DNA from: Pseudomonas viridiflava
GTDB taxonomy: Bacteria; Pseudomonadota; Gammaproteobacteria; Pseudomonadales; Pseudomonadaceae
Length of the DNA stretch: 36,560 bases
Assembly: GCF_001642795.1 (NCBI RefSeq)
Contig: NZ_LKEH01000048.1
Span: forward strand, 97,141 to 133,700
Direction: 5' to 3'
Of the stretch, positions 16,404-24,736 are shown piece after piece (within the stretch, counting starts at the first letter, position 1; each line of letters starts with the position of its first letter). The position numbers were made by a program, and so were the translations under genes. Under the pieces are notes generated by a model. It did no database searches. It was not told the origin of the DNA and worked only from the letters and a program-made list of their open reading frames with translations.

Positions 16404-16465
16404 CGCCCATCCTGCCTCCATATGCCCATTTCAGACTCTCTCCATCGAAAAATAGGGAGAGCCCC

Positions 16466-17842
16466 ATGAACCGAAATCTGGCTGTAAAACTGGGCACCAT
16501 CGCGTTTCTGATCATTCTGCTGCTGATTCCATTGTTGATGATCGGCAGCCTGATCACGGATCGGCAGTTGCAGCGCGACGGGGTGCTGGACGATATCGCG
16601 CGCAGCTCAAGCTTCAGTCAACGCCTGACCGGCCCGCTGCTGGTCGTGCCGTATCGCAAGAACATCCGCCTCTGGAAGACCAACGCCCAGACCCAGGAGC
16701 GTTACCTTGAAACCGCTTCCCAGCGTGGCTTTCTGTACTTCCTGCCGGAGCGTTTCGAGCTGGATGGCAAAGTGCAGACCGAGCTGCGCTCGCGGGGCAT
16801 TTACGAGGCGCGGCTTTACCATGCCGATAACCACATCAGCGGTCAGTTCGTATTGCCCGAGCAATTGGGTGTGACGGGTGATTTTGCCGACTACACCTTC
16901 GAGAAGCCTTATCTGGCGCTGGGCATCAGTGATGTTCGGGGTATCGAAAGCTCGCCGAAACTGCAGATGAACGGGCAGACGCTGGACCTGCTGCCGGGAT
17001 CGCGGGTCGAGTGGCTTGGCGAAGGGGTGAGCGCCAACCTGCCGATGCTGGAAGGGCGCGAGCAGGTCACGCTGGATTTCGCATTCGATCTGCGCCTGCA
17101 GGGCACGGGTCAGTTCGAGGTCGCGCCAGTGGGCAAGTCCAGTCGCGTGCAGTTGAATGCGGACTGGCCGCACCCGAGTTTCATCGGCAATTACCTGCCG
17201 ACCCAGCGCGAGATCACCGATAAGGGCTTCAGTGCCGCATGGCAGGCCTCGTTCTTTTCTACCAATCTGGAAGACGCACTCAGCCGCTGCCTGACAGCGC
17301 AGACATGCGAAGACTTTAAAAGTCGCAGTTTCGGTGTGAGTTTTGTCGATCCGGTGGATCAGTACCTCAAGAGTGATCGGGCTATCAAATACGCGCTGCT
17401 GTTCATCGCACTGACGTTTGCCGGGTTCTTTCTGTTCGAAGTGCTGAAAAGCATGGCCGTACACCCGGTTCAATACGCACTGGTGGGCGCGGCGCTGGCG
17501 TTGTTCTACCTGATGCTGCTGTCGCTGTCCGAGCATCTGGGTTTTGCCATGGCCTACGTGCTGTCGGCGAGCGCCTGTGTGTGTCTGATCGGGTTCTATG
17601 TCAGTCACGTGCTGCGCAGCGTGCTTCACGGGGCGGGTTTTGCGGCGGGCCTGAGCGCGTTGTATGGGTTGCTGTACGGACTGCTGAGTGCCGAGGACTA
17701 CGCGTTGCTGATGGGCGCCTTGCTGCTGTTCGGCCTGTTGAGTGTGTTCATGGTCCTGACCCGCAAGCTGGACTGGTACGGCATTGCGATCAGTCGTCCG
17801 ACCCAGCCGCTCGATGCGGCTCTGGAGGCCCGTCATGAGTAA
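16466..17842 (+). CDS. creD: Inner-membrane protein CreD
   Basis: The 458-residue inner-membrane protein is of the usual CreD length. An N-terminal hydrophobic helix (about 11-28) is followed by a large periplasmic domain (about 30-310) containing LTGPLLVVPYRK and the block GVSFVDPVDQYLKSDRAIKYALLFI. Five or six closely packed membrane helices (about 308-435) follow, with FFLFEVLKSMAVHPVQYALVG at the domain edge. CreD is the principal member of the CreBC regulon. Its molecular function is not established, although its overproduction affects envelope-related phenotypes. The start follows GGGAGAG. Confidence 0.93.
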   Translation: MNRNLAVKLGTIAFLIILLLIPLLMIGSLITDRQLQRDGVLDDIARSSSFSQRLTGPLLVVPYRKNIRLWKTNAQTQERYLETASQRGFLYFLPERFELDGKVQTELRSRGIYEARLYHADNHISGQFVLPEQLGVTGDFADYTFEKPYLALGISDVRGIESSPKLQMNGQTLDLLPGSRVEWLGEGVSANLPMLEGREQVTLDFAFDLRLQGTGQFEVAPVGKSSRVQLNADWPHPSFIGNYLPTQREITDKGFSAAWQASFFSTNLEDALSRCLTAQTCEDFKSRSFGVSFVDPVDQYLKSDRAIKYALLFIALTFAGFFLFEVLKSMAVHPVQYALVGAALALFYLMLLSLSEHLGFAMAYVLSASACVCLIGFYVSHVLRSVLHGAGFAAGLSALYGLLYGLLSAEDYALLMGALLLFGLLSVFMVLTRKLDWYGIAISRPTQPLDAALEARHE

Positions 17843-17958
17843 GTGGCTGGGTTTGCGCGAGGATCAGGCCAGGGCGCGCTGTCTGATCTGCATGATCATC
17901 GGTCAGTTACCGGAGCCGCCACGATCCCGTGCATGCCCCGGCAATCGATCACGCAGCC

Positions 17959-18588
17959 TCAGACCGGTGGCTGAGTCGCCAGCATCGAAGGTCGCTGGCT
18001 GACTTCCAGGTACCAGTTGGCCAGACGAGGATAGGCGCCGCGCCAGCGCAGGTCAGGCTGGCGAAAGTCCAGATACCCCAGAGCCGCCGCGACGCTGATG
18101 GACGCCACATCGAATGACGAGCTGAGTTCGGTGATGGCGTCCTGCTCAAGGTAGGTGAGCGTGCGTTCGATCTTCGCCTGCTGATTCTCCAGCCACAGAT
18201 CCCAGTGCTTCTCGGCAGGGCGCAGGGCGGTTTCATAGCGGATCAGGACGGCGGCATCGAGTATGGCATCGGCCAGCGAGGCGAGGGTCAGTCGTCTCCA
18301 GCGTGCCGAGCCGTCGCGCGGGATCAGCGGATTGCCGACATGTTGATGGTCCAGATAATCGAGGATGACGCGGCTGTCGTGGATCACATTGCCGTCGGCC
18401 AGGCGCAGCGCCGGAAGCTTGCCTGCCGGGTTGTCGCCGTTGAGCTCGTCAGACGGATTGACGGGTGTCAGCACCGTGGGATGCAAGTGCACGCGGTCAA
18501 CCTGACCGGTTTCATGAAGCATCACCACCACTTTGCGGGCGAAGGGAGAGGCCGCGTTGAAATACAACGTCATCTGGGGGGCAGACAT
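17959..18588 (-). CDS. Glutathione S-transferase family protein
   Basis: This cytosolic protein of 209 residues has a thioredoxin-like N-terminal domain (about 5-80). The block NAASPFARKV places a Ser, the usual catalytic type in many bacterial GSTs, near residue 14. GKLPALRLADGNVIHDSRVILDYLD forms the glutathione-binding cis-Pro and Glu/Asp-Ser region. The helical C-terminal domain includes SISVAAALGYLDFRQPDLRWRG. The ATG at 18588 follows GAGGAA. It ends tail to tail with creD. The substrate is unknown and the gene stands alone. Confidence 0.88.
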   Translation of the reverse strand: MSAPQMTLYFNAASPFARKVVVMLHETGQVDRVHLHPTVLTPVNPSDELNGDNPAGKLPALRLADGNVIHDSRVILDYLDHQHVGNPLIPRDGSARWRRLTLASLADAILDAAVLIRYETALRPAEKHWDLWLENQQAKIERTLTYLEQDAITELSSSFDVASISVAAALGYLDFRQPDLRWRGAYPRLANWYLEVSQRPSMLATQPPV

Positions 18589-18701
18589 GGGTGTTCCTCG
18601 ACTGAGACAGGTCCATAGACTAGTCAGCGAGTGGTGGGACTGCAATCGGGTTGATTGGATTGGCCTTGAGCGAGCTCGATTTCAAGTCCGCGTCCGCTCT
18701 C

Positions 18702-18881
18702 TCAGTGTCGCACCAGCAATCCCCGGATACTCAACCCCGCAGCTATCCCCATGCCTGCCCACGCCAGTGTGTCCCACCAGCCATCGCCCAGCAGCGCCGC
18801 AAACAGACCTGCGCCTGTCAGCAGTGCGATCCATGCGGGTTTGGCGAAGGTTTTCCAGAACCGGGACGGCTTGCCACTCAT
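18702..18881 (-). CDS. Small membrane protein after PepSY gene
   Basis: This 59-residue protein starts at an ATG that overlaps the stop codon of the upstream PepSY-TM gene by four bases, so it is translated in tandem with it. It has two predicted membrane helices: about residues 15-30 (AWIALLTGAGLFAALLG) and 34-53 (WDTLAWAGMGIAAGLSIRGL). It matches no family that I recognise. Coupling to PepSY-TM suggests it is an accessory subunit in the inner membrane, perhaps in iron acquisition. Confidence 0.7.
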   Translation of the reverse strand: MSGKPSRFWKTFAKPAWIALLTGAGLFAALLGDGWWDTLAWAGMGIAAGLSIRGLLVRH

Positions 18882-20011
18882 TGCGTCACCGGGATCTGAG
18901 TTGCGCTCGCTGTTCGGGCGGCGCGGCGTCTGACCCACCACAGGTAAACGCCGCTGCCGAGGACGATGATGGTCAACACATCCAGAGCGGCCCAGAGGAT
19001 CTTCATCGGCATGCCGCCGTAGTCACCGAAGTGCAGCGGCTGCGACATGCCCAGTGCGTCCATGTACCAGGGTCGTTCGACCACGGCGGTGACTTGCAGG
19101 GTCTGGGCATCGATCAGCACAGGTGTTGCCAGGTGCGCGGTCAGGTGTGTGTTGCCCTTGAGAAAGACCGCGTAGTGATGCTCGCTGGAGAAGCGCGTGC
19201 CGGGGAAGGCGATGAAATCGGCTTGCATGCCGGGCGCGGCAGATTCGGCGATTTCCAGCAGGCGTGTGGCCGGGGCGCGTTGCGTCAGCGGCGGTGCGTC
19301 GCGATAGGGCGCGATCATGGTTGCCAGCGCGTCATTGCGCCACGAAGCAATCAACAGGTCGGCACAGGCACTGATCACGCCCGTGACGCCCACCACCAGC
19401 GCCCAGGTGAGGGTCACGACGCCAATCAGGTTATGCAGGTCGAGCCAGCGGGTCCGGGTGGACTTGCTCGCCCGGACCGTGCCGAACTCCAGCTTGCGCA
19501 TGAACGGCGAATACAGCACCGTCCCGGACACAATCGCCACCACGAACAGCAATCCCATGAAGGCCAGCAGCAGCTTGCCCGGCAGTTCCGCGTACATGTC
19601 CACGTGCAGGCGCAGCATGACCATCATGAAGCCGCCGTTGGCCGACGGCATTTCCAGCGCTTCGCCAGTGCGCGCATCCAGCGCAAAGGTGTGGGACGAG
19701 TTGGGCTCGGTTCCGGCCGTTGCTGCCGTGATCGCCATCACGCCATTGGGGTCTTCGTCATCCCAGCCGAAATACTGCATCACCTCACCGGGACGATGCG
19801 CTTCGGCGGCCTTCGCCAATTGCTCCAGGTTCAGGTGAGGCGTGTCAGCGGGCATTTCCCTGTAATGCGGCGCATCGCCCAGCAGGTGATCGATCTCGTG
19901 GTGAAAGATCAGCGGCAGACCGGTAATGGCCAGCATCAACAGGAACAGTGTGCAGATCAGGCTGCTCCAGGTATGGACGACAGACCAGCGACGCACGGTT
20001 TGGCTTTTCAT
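18878..20011 (-). CDS. PepSY-TM family inner-membrane protein
   Basis: The 377-residue protein has four strongly hydrophobic helices: about 15-36 (LICTLFLLMLAITGLPLIF), 145-170 (LLLAFMGLLFVVAIVSGTVLYS), 190-215 (LHNLIGVVTLTWALVVGVTGV) and 335-360 (ILWAALDVLTIIVLGSGVYLWW). PepSY-like loops lie between them. HxxxD-type histidines (FHHEID, LHVDMY, RWLDLHN, PLHFGDYGG) could bind haem or metal, as in the PiuB/FsrB-like reductases of siderophore systems. The ATG at 20011 is preferred because the first helix follows closely. It lies 99 bp after fecR on the same strand, which suggests a role in ferric-siderophore use. Confidence 0.85.
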   Translation of the reverse strand: MKSQTVRRWSVVHTWSSLICTLFLLMLAITGLPLIFHHEIDHLLGDAPHYREMPADTPHLNLEQLAKAAEAHRPGEVMQYFGWDDEDPNGVMAITAATAGTEPNSSHTFALDARTGEALEMPSANGGFMMVMLRLHVDMYAELPGKLLLAFMGLLFVVAIVSGTVLYSPFMRKLEFGTVRASKSTRTRWLDLHNLIGVVTLTWALVVGVTGVISACADLLIASWRNDALATMIAPYRDAPPLTQRAPATRLLEIAESAAPGMQADFIAFPGTRFSSEHHYAVFLKGNTHLTAHLATPVLIDAQTLQVTAVVERPWYMDALGMSQPLHFGDYGGMPMKILWAALDVLTIIVLGSGVYLWWVRRRAARTASATQIPVTQ

Positions 20012-20110
20012 GGGGTATCCACAGGCGAAAGGGCAGGGCTCGTTAAGGCTGAGCCGCATGAAACCTGAAAAGTGTCAGCACAGGGCACGGTCGAGACTCG
20101 CCGCTGTGTT

Positions 20111-21094
20111 TCAGAGTTTTGCCGCAGCGGTGTCATTCCTTGGCAGGACCGTGACCCACCAGGGCGTATGTTCTTCGATCCGCACCGGCAACGCGGGCAA
20201 CAACGCCTTGAGCGCCAGGTCGGTATCGGTCAGCGGAAAACTGCCGGTGATGCGCAGGTCGGCCACCTGCGGGTCGACGCCCAGATGCCCCGCTCGATAA
20301 CGACCCAACTCCCCCAGCATGTCCTGCAGGCGGGCGTTGTCCACCACCAGCATGCCGCGGGTCCAGGCGTCCGCCCCCATCGGCAGGGCGAGCAGTGGAC
20401 CCAGGCCGTCACGGGTCAGGCGGATCTGCTGGCCTTCGCGCAGAATCTGCTCCTGAGGAAGATCACGCGCGTTGGCGGCGACAGCCGATTGCAGCACGCT
20501 GAGCAGCGTGCCGTCGGCATCGCGCCTGACCAGAAAACGCGTGCCGAGCGCGCGCATATTGCCGTCCGGGGTTTCCACGATGAAGGGCCGGGGATCGTCA
20601 TGATCGCCGGTCTGCACCAGTATCTCGCCGTCCTGCAGGATCACTCGACGCTGATTCGCATCGAAGCGCACATCAATTGCGCTGTGGGTGTTGAGGCGAA
20701 TGACGGTGTTGTCGGCCAGACGCACATCGCGCTGTTCGCCGGTCGCTGTGCGCTGATCGGCGAGCCAGTAGTCCAGCACGAGGTAACGGTCAGCGGTGAA
20801 CAGCGCCAGACCGCAGGCCAGGAACACCCCGGCCAGACCGCCACCGAGCTTGCGCAGACTGCGCCGCAGGGTGCCGGGCGATTGTTGCAAGGCCTTGCGC
20901 GCCGGACCTGACGGCACGGAAAAACGCTGGTTGAGCATGCCCAACTGGCTCCAGGCACGGGCGTGTTCTTCATCGGCCGCCAGCCAGCGGGCGAACTCGG
21001 CCCGCTCGGCATCGTTGCCGCTGGTCGAATCCAGATTCAGTTGCCACTCGATGGCTGCATCCAGCACGCGCGCCGATACCGGACTGGCATTCAT
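20111..21094 (-). CDS. FecR-type anti-sigma/sigma regulator
   Basis: The 327-residue inner-membrane regulator has an N-terminal cytoplasmic sigma-binding domain (about 5-60, AAIEWQLNL and EFARWLAADEEHARAW). One membrane helix follows (about 84-101, GGGLAGVFLACGLALF). The periplasmic FecR domain (about 115-225) includes RLADNTVIRLNTHSAIDV and GEILVQTGDH. The C-terminal domain is STN/DUF4974-like (about 255-320). The start overlaps the fecI stop by four bases. In the family, a TonB-dependent receptor signals through FecR to release the sigma factor. No receptor gene is adjacent here. Confidence 0.93.
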   Translation of the reverse strand: MNASPVSARVLDAAIEWQLNLDSTSGNDAERAEFARWLAADEEHARAWSQLGMLNQRFSVPSGPARKALQQSPGTLRRSLRKLGGGLAGVFLACGLALFTADRYLVLDYWLADQRTATGEQRDVRLADNTVIRLNTHSAIDVRFDANQRRVILQDGEILVQTGDHDDPRPFIVETPDGNMRALGTRFLVRRDADGTLLSVLQSAVAANARDLPQEQILREGQQIRLTRDGLGPLLALPMGADAWTRGMLVVDNARLQDMLGELGRYRAGHLGVDPQVADLRITGSFPLTDTDLALKALLPALPVRIEEHTPWWVTVLPRNDTAAAKL

Positions 21095-21609
21095 GTCGGC
21101 GTGCCATACAGCGCCACATAGCACTGACGCATGGCCTGGGCCAGATACTGCCTGACCCGCGACACCGAGACGCCCAGCCTTTCGGCAATTTCGCCATGGC
21201 TCATGCCATCCAGACGGCTATACAAAAAGGCCGCACGCGCCTTGCTCGACAAGGTGGCCAGCAGGCGATCGATCGTTTTCAGGTCTTCCAGAATCAGTAA
21301 TTGCTCTTCGGGAGAGGGTTGTTCGGCTTCCGGGACTTGCATCAGTTCGCACAGATACGCTTGTTCCAGCGCAGCACGACGGAAATGATCGAACATCAGG
21401 CCCTTCGCAACCGTCGCCAGAAACGCCCGCGGCTCTCTGGGTGCCTCCAGTTCATCACGCCCCAGCAAGCGCACGAACGTGTCCTGGCTCAGATCCTGCG
21501 CACGCTGCGGGCAGGCAACGTTGCGCCGAAGCCAACCCAGCAGCCAGCTACGGTGATCGCGATACAACGCTCCAACGATCTGGCTATGAGGACTTGGGAC
21601 TGACGACAC
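21091..21609 (-). CDS. FecI-type ECF sigma factor
   Basis: The 172-residue iron-starvation sigma factor has a region 2 (about 15-80: YRDHRSWLLGWLRRN, AQDLSQDTFVRLL, RAFLATVAKGLMFDHFRR). Region 4 follows (about 115-165: LATLSSKARAAFLYSRLDGMSHGEIAERLGVSVSRVRQYL). The gene begins with GTG at 21609, preceded by GAGG at a 7-base spacing. A Fur-box-like sequence lies about 30-45 bp upstream. It is the first gene of a block with fecR, PepSY-TM and the 59-residue membrane protein. Its regulated receptor must be elsewhere or lost. Confidence 0.93.
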   Translation of the reverse strand: MSSVPSPHSQIVGALYRDHRSWLLGWLRRNVACPQRAQDLSQDTFVRLLGRDELEAPREPRAFLATVAKGLMFDHFRRAALEQAYLCELMQVPEAEQPSPEEQLLILEDLKTIDRLLATLSSKARAAFLYSRLDGMSHGEIAERLGVSVSRVRQYLAQAMRQCYVALYGTPT

Positions 21610-21635
21610 GAACGGCCTCGATGAGAAGAATCTAA

Positions 21636-21654
21636 CTAAAGAGAATCATTCGCG
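21636..21654 (-). promoter_or_regulatory. Candidate Fur box before the FecI-type gene
   Basis: The minus strand reads CGCGAATGATTCTCTTTAG, close to the Fur pattern of repeated GATAAT-like units with the core AATGATTCTC. It lies 27-45 bp upstream of the GTG start, where Fur would block the promoter in iron-replete cells, as is usual for this sigma class. The assignment is by eye. Confidence 0.5.
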
Positions 21655-21777
21655 ATTGTGACAGGGCGCGTGGGTAGTGGCAATTGGCGTCTGTCGGCTG
21701 AGCGGCACATTCGGCTGCCTGACCGTTTCTACGCTCCTGCCAGGTAACGCCGTCCAGGACGTTCCGCATCCGCTGAT

Positions 21778-21825
21778 GATCGTTCCTACGCTCGTGGGAA
21801 TGCAGCCCGGGACGCTCTGCGTCCC
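21778..21825. repeat. Two-hairpin intergenic repeat
   Basis: A stem TTCCTAC-GCTC-GTGGGAA (21783-21800) is followed by GGGACGC-TCT-GCGTCCC (21809-21825). The order and sequence match the composite repeat at the right end of the window (36371-36422). It lies between the exonuclease gene and the FecI-type gene. Confidence 0.8.
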
Positions 21826-21845
21826 AATGACGCCGCATCACATGA

Positions 21846-22559
21846 TCAAAACGAATGCGACTGCTTGCGCCTGCGCCACTGGCCCAGGCATTCCTCCAGA
21901 CGAACCGGGCTGTCGATCTGTTGACGGCGGGCGTGGCTGAAGAGGATCAGAGCCAGTTCGGCGGTGACCAGTGCATCGGCGCTGGCGTTGTGGCGCTCTT
22001 CGGCGTGCAGACCGAAGAAGCGGGTCCAGTCGTCCAGTCCGGCGTGGCGCAGGTTGGCCTGCTCGCAGAGCATCGGGGCGATTTCCGCAACGTCGAAGAA
22101 AGGATGCTGCAGGCGGTAATTCAGGCTGTCTTTCAAGGCACGCGACAGCATGTGCTGGTCGAACGGCGCATGAAACCCCAGCACCGGGCTGTCGCCCAGA
22201 AACTCCATGAAATCCAGCAGCGCCTCGACCGGCTCACTGCCCGCTGCAATCGCACTGGGTGCCAGGCCGTGAATCAACACCGCCGGGCTGACCTTGTGAT
22301 CGACGCGCAACAGCGTGCGCTCGAATTGCTGACCCAGATCGATGGCACCGTCCTCGATCACCACCGCGCCGATGGACAGCACCTGGTCGCGGTTCATGTT
22401 AAGGCCGCTGGTTTCCAGATCCAGCACCACCCAGCGCTGCTGGCGCAATGGCTTGTCGCTCAGCTTCGCGCAGCTTGGCAGTGCGTTGAGCCGCTGCACC
22501 TCTTGGTTGTCCAGCGGTGCGGTCCTGGGGCGAGGCTTCAGCCAGTCGAACAGATTCAT
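21846..22559 (-). CDS. DnaQ-like 3'-5' exonuclease
   Basis: The 237-residue DEDDh exonuclease carries motif Exo I as VLDLETSGL, Exo II within GFHAPFDQHML, and Exo III as HNASADALVTAEL with the histidine and final aspartate. It resembles the epsilon-subunit family but is shorter and lacks obvious polymerase-binding regions, so it is a stand-alone nuclease, not dnaQ itself. The N-terminal segment MNLFDWLKPRPR is basic. It follows the cNMP/CBS/nucleotidyltransferase gene after only 13 bp on the same strand. That pairing is frequent in proteobacteria and suggests functional linkage. Confidence 0.88.
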   Translation of the reverse strand: MNLFDWLKPRPRTAPLDNQEVQRLNALPSCAKLSDKPLRQQRWVVLDLETSGLNMNRDQVLSIGAVVIEDGAIDLGQQFERTLLRVDHKVSPAVLIHGLAPSAIAAGSEPVEALLDFMEFLGDSPVLGFHAPFDQHMLSRALKDSLNYRLQHPFFDVAEIAPMLCEQANLRHAGLDDWTRFFGLHAEERHNASADALVTAELALILFSHARRQQIDSPVRLEECLGQWRRRKQSHSF

Positions 22560-22572
22560 AGGACGTCGATAT

Positions 22573-24507
22573 TCACAGTTGATAGCGCATTGTCAGGCTG
22601 GTTTGCAGACGCTGCGCCTGACGAAACGATTCACGCAGGATGCGCCTGTCCAGATGGTTCAGGGTGTCCGGGTCGATGCGGTTGGAGTACGCCAGGTTCT
22701 GACGGCTCTGCAATTGGTGCTGCTGCATGCGCGTCTGCTGGATGAAGTGATATGCCTCTTCATAGGCCGCACCGTCCAGCGGGTCGATGGCCTCACGCTC
22801 GACCAGTTGCCGCAGGCGCTCCAGGGTATTGTTGGCCCCGATGCCGTTGGCCAGCGCCAAGAGTCGCGCGCCATCCACGAACGGCGTCAGGCCTTCGGTT
22901 TTCAGGTCCAGCGTGTCTTTTTCGCTGCCCTTGCGGGCCAGCACGAAGTCCTTGAAACGGCCCACGGGCGGACGTTGGCGCAGTGCGTTTTCAGCCATCA
23001 TGCGCTGGAACAGTTTGTTGTCCGCGACCTGTTCGAGAATGCCGCGACGCAGTTGCTCGCAGCCGCTTTCATCGCCCCAGACCACACGCAGGTCGAAGTA
23101 GATGCTCGAGGCCAGCAGATTCTCGGGTGTGGCTTCCCGAATGAACGACGCGAACCGTCGGGACCATTCGGCGCGCGACAGACACAATTCAGGGTTGCTG
23201 GCCATGATGTTGCCTTTGCACAGCGTGAAGCCGCACTGCGCCAGACTCTGGTTGATCCGCTCGGCAATCGGCAGCAGCAGGGCGCGAATGCGAGTGGCTT
23301 CTGCGGCGTCGGCGGCCTCGAACAGAATGCCGTTGTCCTGGTCGGTGTGCAGCGTCTGCTCGCGTCGGCCTTCGCTGCCGAAGCACAGCCAGCTGAACGG
23401 CACGCCGGGATCACCCTTTTCTTCGAGCGTCAGCTCGATGACCCGGCAGACGGTGTGGTCGTTGAGCAGCGTGATGATCTGCGTGATCTGGGTCGAAGAC
23501 GCCCCGTGGGCCAGCATGCGGTCGACCAGTTGGATGATATCGCCGCGCAGTCCGGTCAGCGCTTCGATGCGTGGCGCATTGCGGATGGTGCGCGCCAGAT
23601 GCACCAGGTCGACCCGTTGCAGGGAGAACAGATCCCGCTCGGAAACAACGCCGCACAGGCGTCCATCCTTGACCAGACACACATGGGCAATGTGCCGCCC
23701 TGTCATCGCGATGGCTGCATCGAATGCGCTTGCGTCGGGGCTGAGGTGAAAGGGTGACTGGCTCATGCTGTGGCGGATTTCGGCACCGAAGTCGGTAGAG
23801 ACATCGGCGACTGCTTCGCGCAGATCACGCAGGGTGAAAATGCCCAGCGGCGCCTGACGTTCATCAACGATCACGATGCTGCCCACTTGCTGTTCATGCA
23901 TCAGCTTCACGGCTTCACGCATCGGCATGTCGGGGCCGCACATGACGGGATGTCGCATGGCCAGTTCGCCAAGGCGAGTGTTCAGGGAGTACTGCGTCCC
24001 CAGGGTTTCAGCGGCACGTTGCTGAACCTGCTGATTGACCTGATCCAGCAAACTGCTGACGCCGCGCAAGGCGAAGTCGCGAAAGGTCGTGGACAGTGCG
24101 AACAGCTTGATGAAGGCCTGCTTGTTCAGTTGCAGGCAAAACGTGTCTTCGGCCGCCAGATGCTCGGTGCGCGTGGCCCGTTCGCCCAGCAATGCCGCCA
24201 GTGGAAAGCATTCGCCGGTAGTGATCTCAAAGGTGGTTTCGGTACCGCCTTTGGCAGAATGCGGACGTTCGCCTACCACTCGGCCCTGTTTGACGATATA
24301 AAAGTGCTCTACTGGCCCATCGCCAGGCTTGATGATGCTCTCATCGGCAGCGTAAAACCTGAGCTGACATTGCTCGACGAGGTAGGCCAGATGGGCGTTT
24401 TCCATCTGGTTGAAAGGCGGGAATCGTTGCAGGAACTGCATGGTGCCGTGAATGTTCTGCAGCACCGCTGTCTTGCCTGCCTGGGTGAAAGCGTCTGCTT
24501 TACTCAT
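22573..24507 (-). CDS. cNMP-binding/CBS/DUF294 nucleotidyltransferase-like signalling protein
   Basis: The 644-residue cytosolic protein has an N-terminal cyclic-nucleotide-binding domain (about 20-140, FYAADESIIKPGDGPVEHFYIV). Two CBS domains follow (about 175-295, AVKLMHEQQVGSIVIVDE and HVCLVKDGRLCGVVSERDL). Then comes a GlnD-like nucleotidyltransferase domain with CFGSEGRREQTLHTDQDN, the metal-binding GSx..TDQD pattern, and a DUF294 C-terminal helical domain. The start at 24507 (MSKADAFTQ) is preferred over two upstream ATGs, which lack ribosome-binding sites. The family is thought to sense nucleotides, but substrate and partner are unknown. The exonuclease gene follows immediately. Confidence 0.9.
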   Translation of the reverse strand: MSKADAFTQAGKTAVLQNIHGTMQFLQRFPPFNQMENAHLAYLVEQCQLRFYAADESIIKPGDGPVEHFYIVKQGRVVGERPHSAKGGTETTFEITTGECFPLAALLGERATRTEHLAAEDTFCLQLNKQAFIKLFALSTTFRDFALRGVSSLLDQVNQQVQQRAAETLGTQYSLNTRLGELAMRHPVMCGPDMPMREAVKLMHEQQVGSIVIVDERQAPLGIFTLRDLREAVADVSTDFGAEIRHSMSQSPFHLSPDASAFDAAIAMTGRHIAHVCLVKDGRLCGVVSERDLFSLQRVDLVHLARTIRNAPRIEALTGLRGDIIQLVDRMLAHGASSTQITQIITLLNDHTVCRVIELTLEEKGDPGVPFSWLCFGSEGRREQTLHTDQDNGILFEAADAAEATRIRALLLPIAERINQSLAQCGFTLCKGNIMASNPELCLSRAEWSRRFASFIREATPENLLASSIYFDLRVVWGDESGCEQLRRGILEQVADNKLFQRMMAENALRQRPPVGRFKDFVLARKGSEKDTLDLKTEGLTPFVDGARLLALANGIGANNTLERLRQLVEREAIDPLDGAAYEEAYHFIQQTRMQQHQLQSRQNLAYSNRIDPDTLNHLDRRILRESFRQAQRLQTSLTMRYQL

Positions 24508-24572
24508 GAGCTGTTCCGCGTTCTTGTTATTGACGCTCATGGTCGGCCGCTTGCAGCACAGTGCCCATTGGA

Positions 24573-24585
24573 CGTAAGTCTTACG
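24573..24585. promoter_or_regulatory. Palindrome in divergent promoter region
   Basis: CGTAAG-T-CTTACG is a perfect 6+1+6 palindrome in the 229-bp gap between the divergent genes at 24507 and 24737. It may be an operator serving one or both. No regulator can be named. Confidence 0.4.
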
Positions 24586-24736
24586 CCTTTGCTGAACGTT
24601 ATGGGTCACGCTGTTGCCAGAGAGTGGTGAACGAACGCACTGGAGCGCGAACGATCATTGGCCGGGAAGCCGACGAAATACAGTGCAGGTCTACTTTATC
24701 TGCTGTCGGATAGGTTCAGGGAATGATGAGATTGCG

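Larger units (their letters stand above)
16135..16465. promoter_or_regulatory. creC-creD intergenic region with palindrome, REP and direct repeat
   Basis: This 331-bp stretch without a gene contains three recognisable elements. An 8-bp-arm palindrome TGACACAC-CGC-GTGTGTCA lies at 16278-16296. A single REP element lies on the minus strand at 16320-16343, and GTGGGAG near 16218 could be a worn partner. A direct repeat lies at 16385-16403. The creD ribosome-binding site is GGGAGAG just before 16466. No unambiguous sigma-70 promoter was identified. Confidence 0.6.

Noticed and set aside
18533..20068. 511-codon open frame on + opposite the PepSY-TM gene
   Set aside because: Its composition is full of Gln/His/Arg repeats expected from reading a membrane-protein gene backwards. 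The minus-strand genes have coupled starts and stops.
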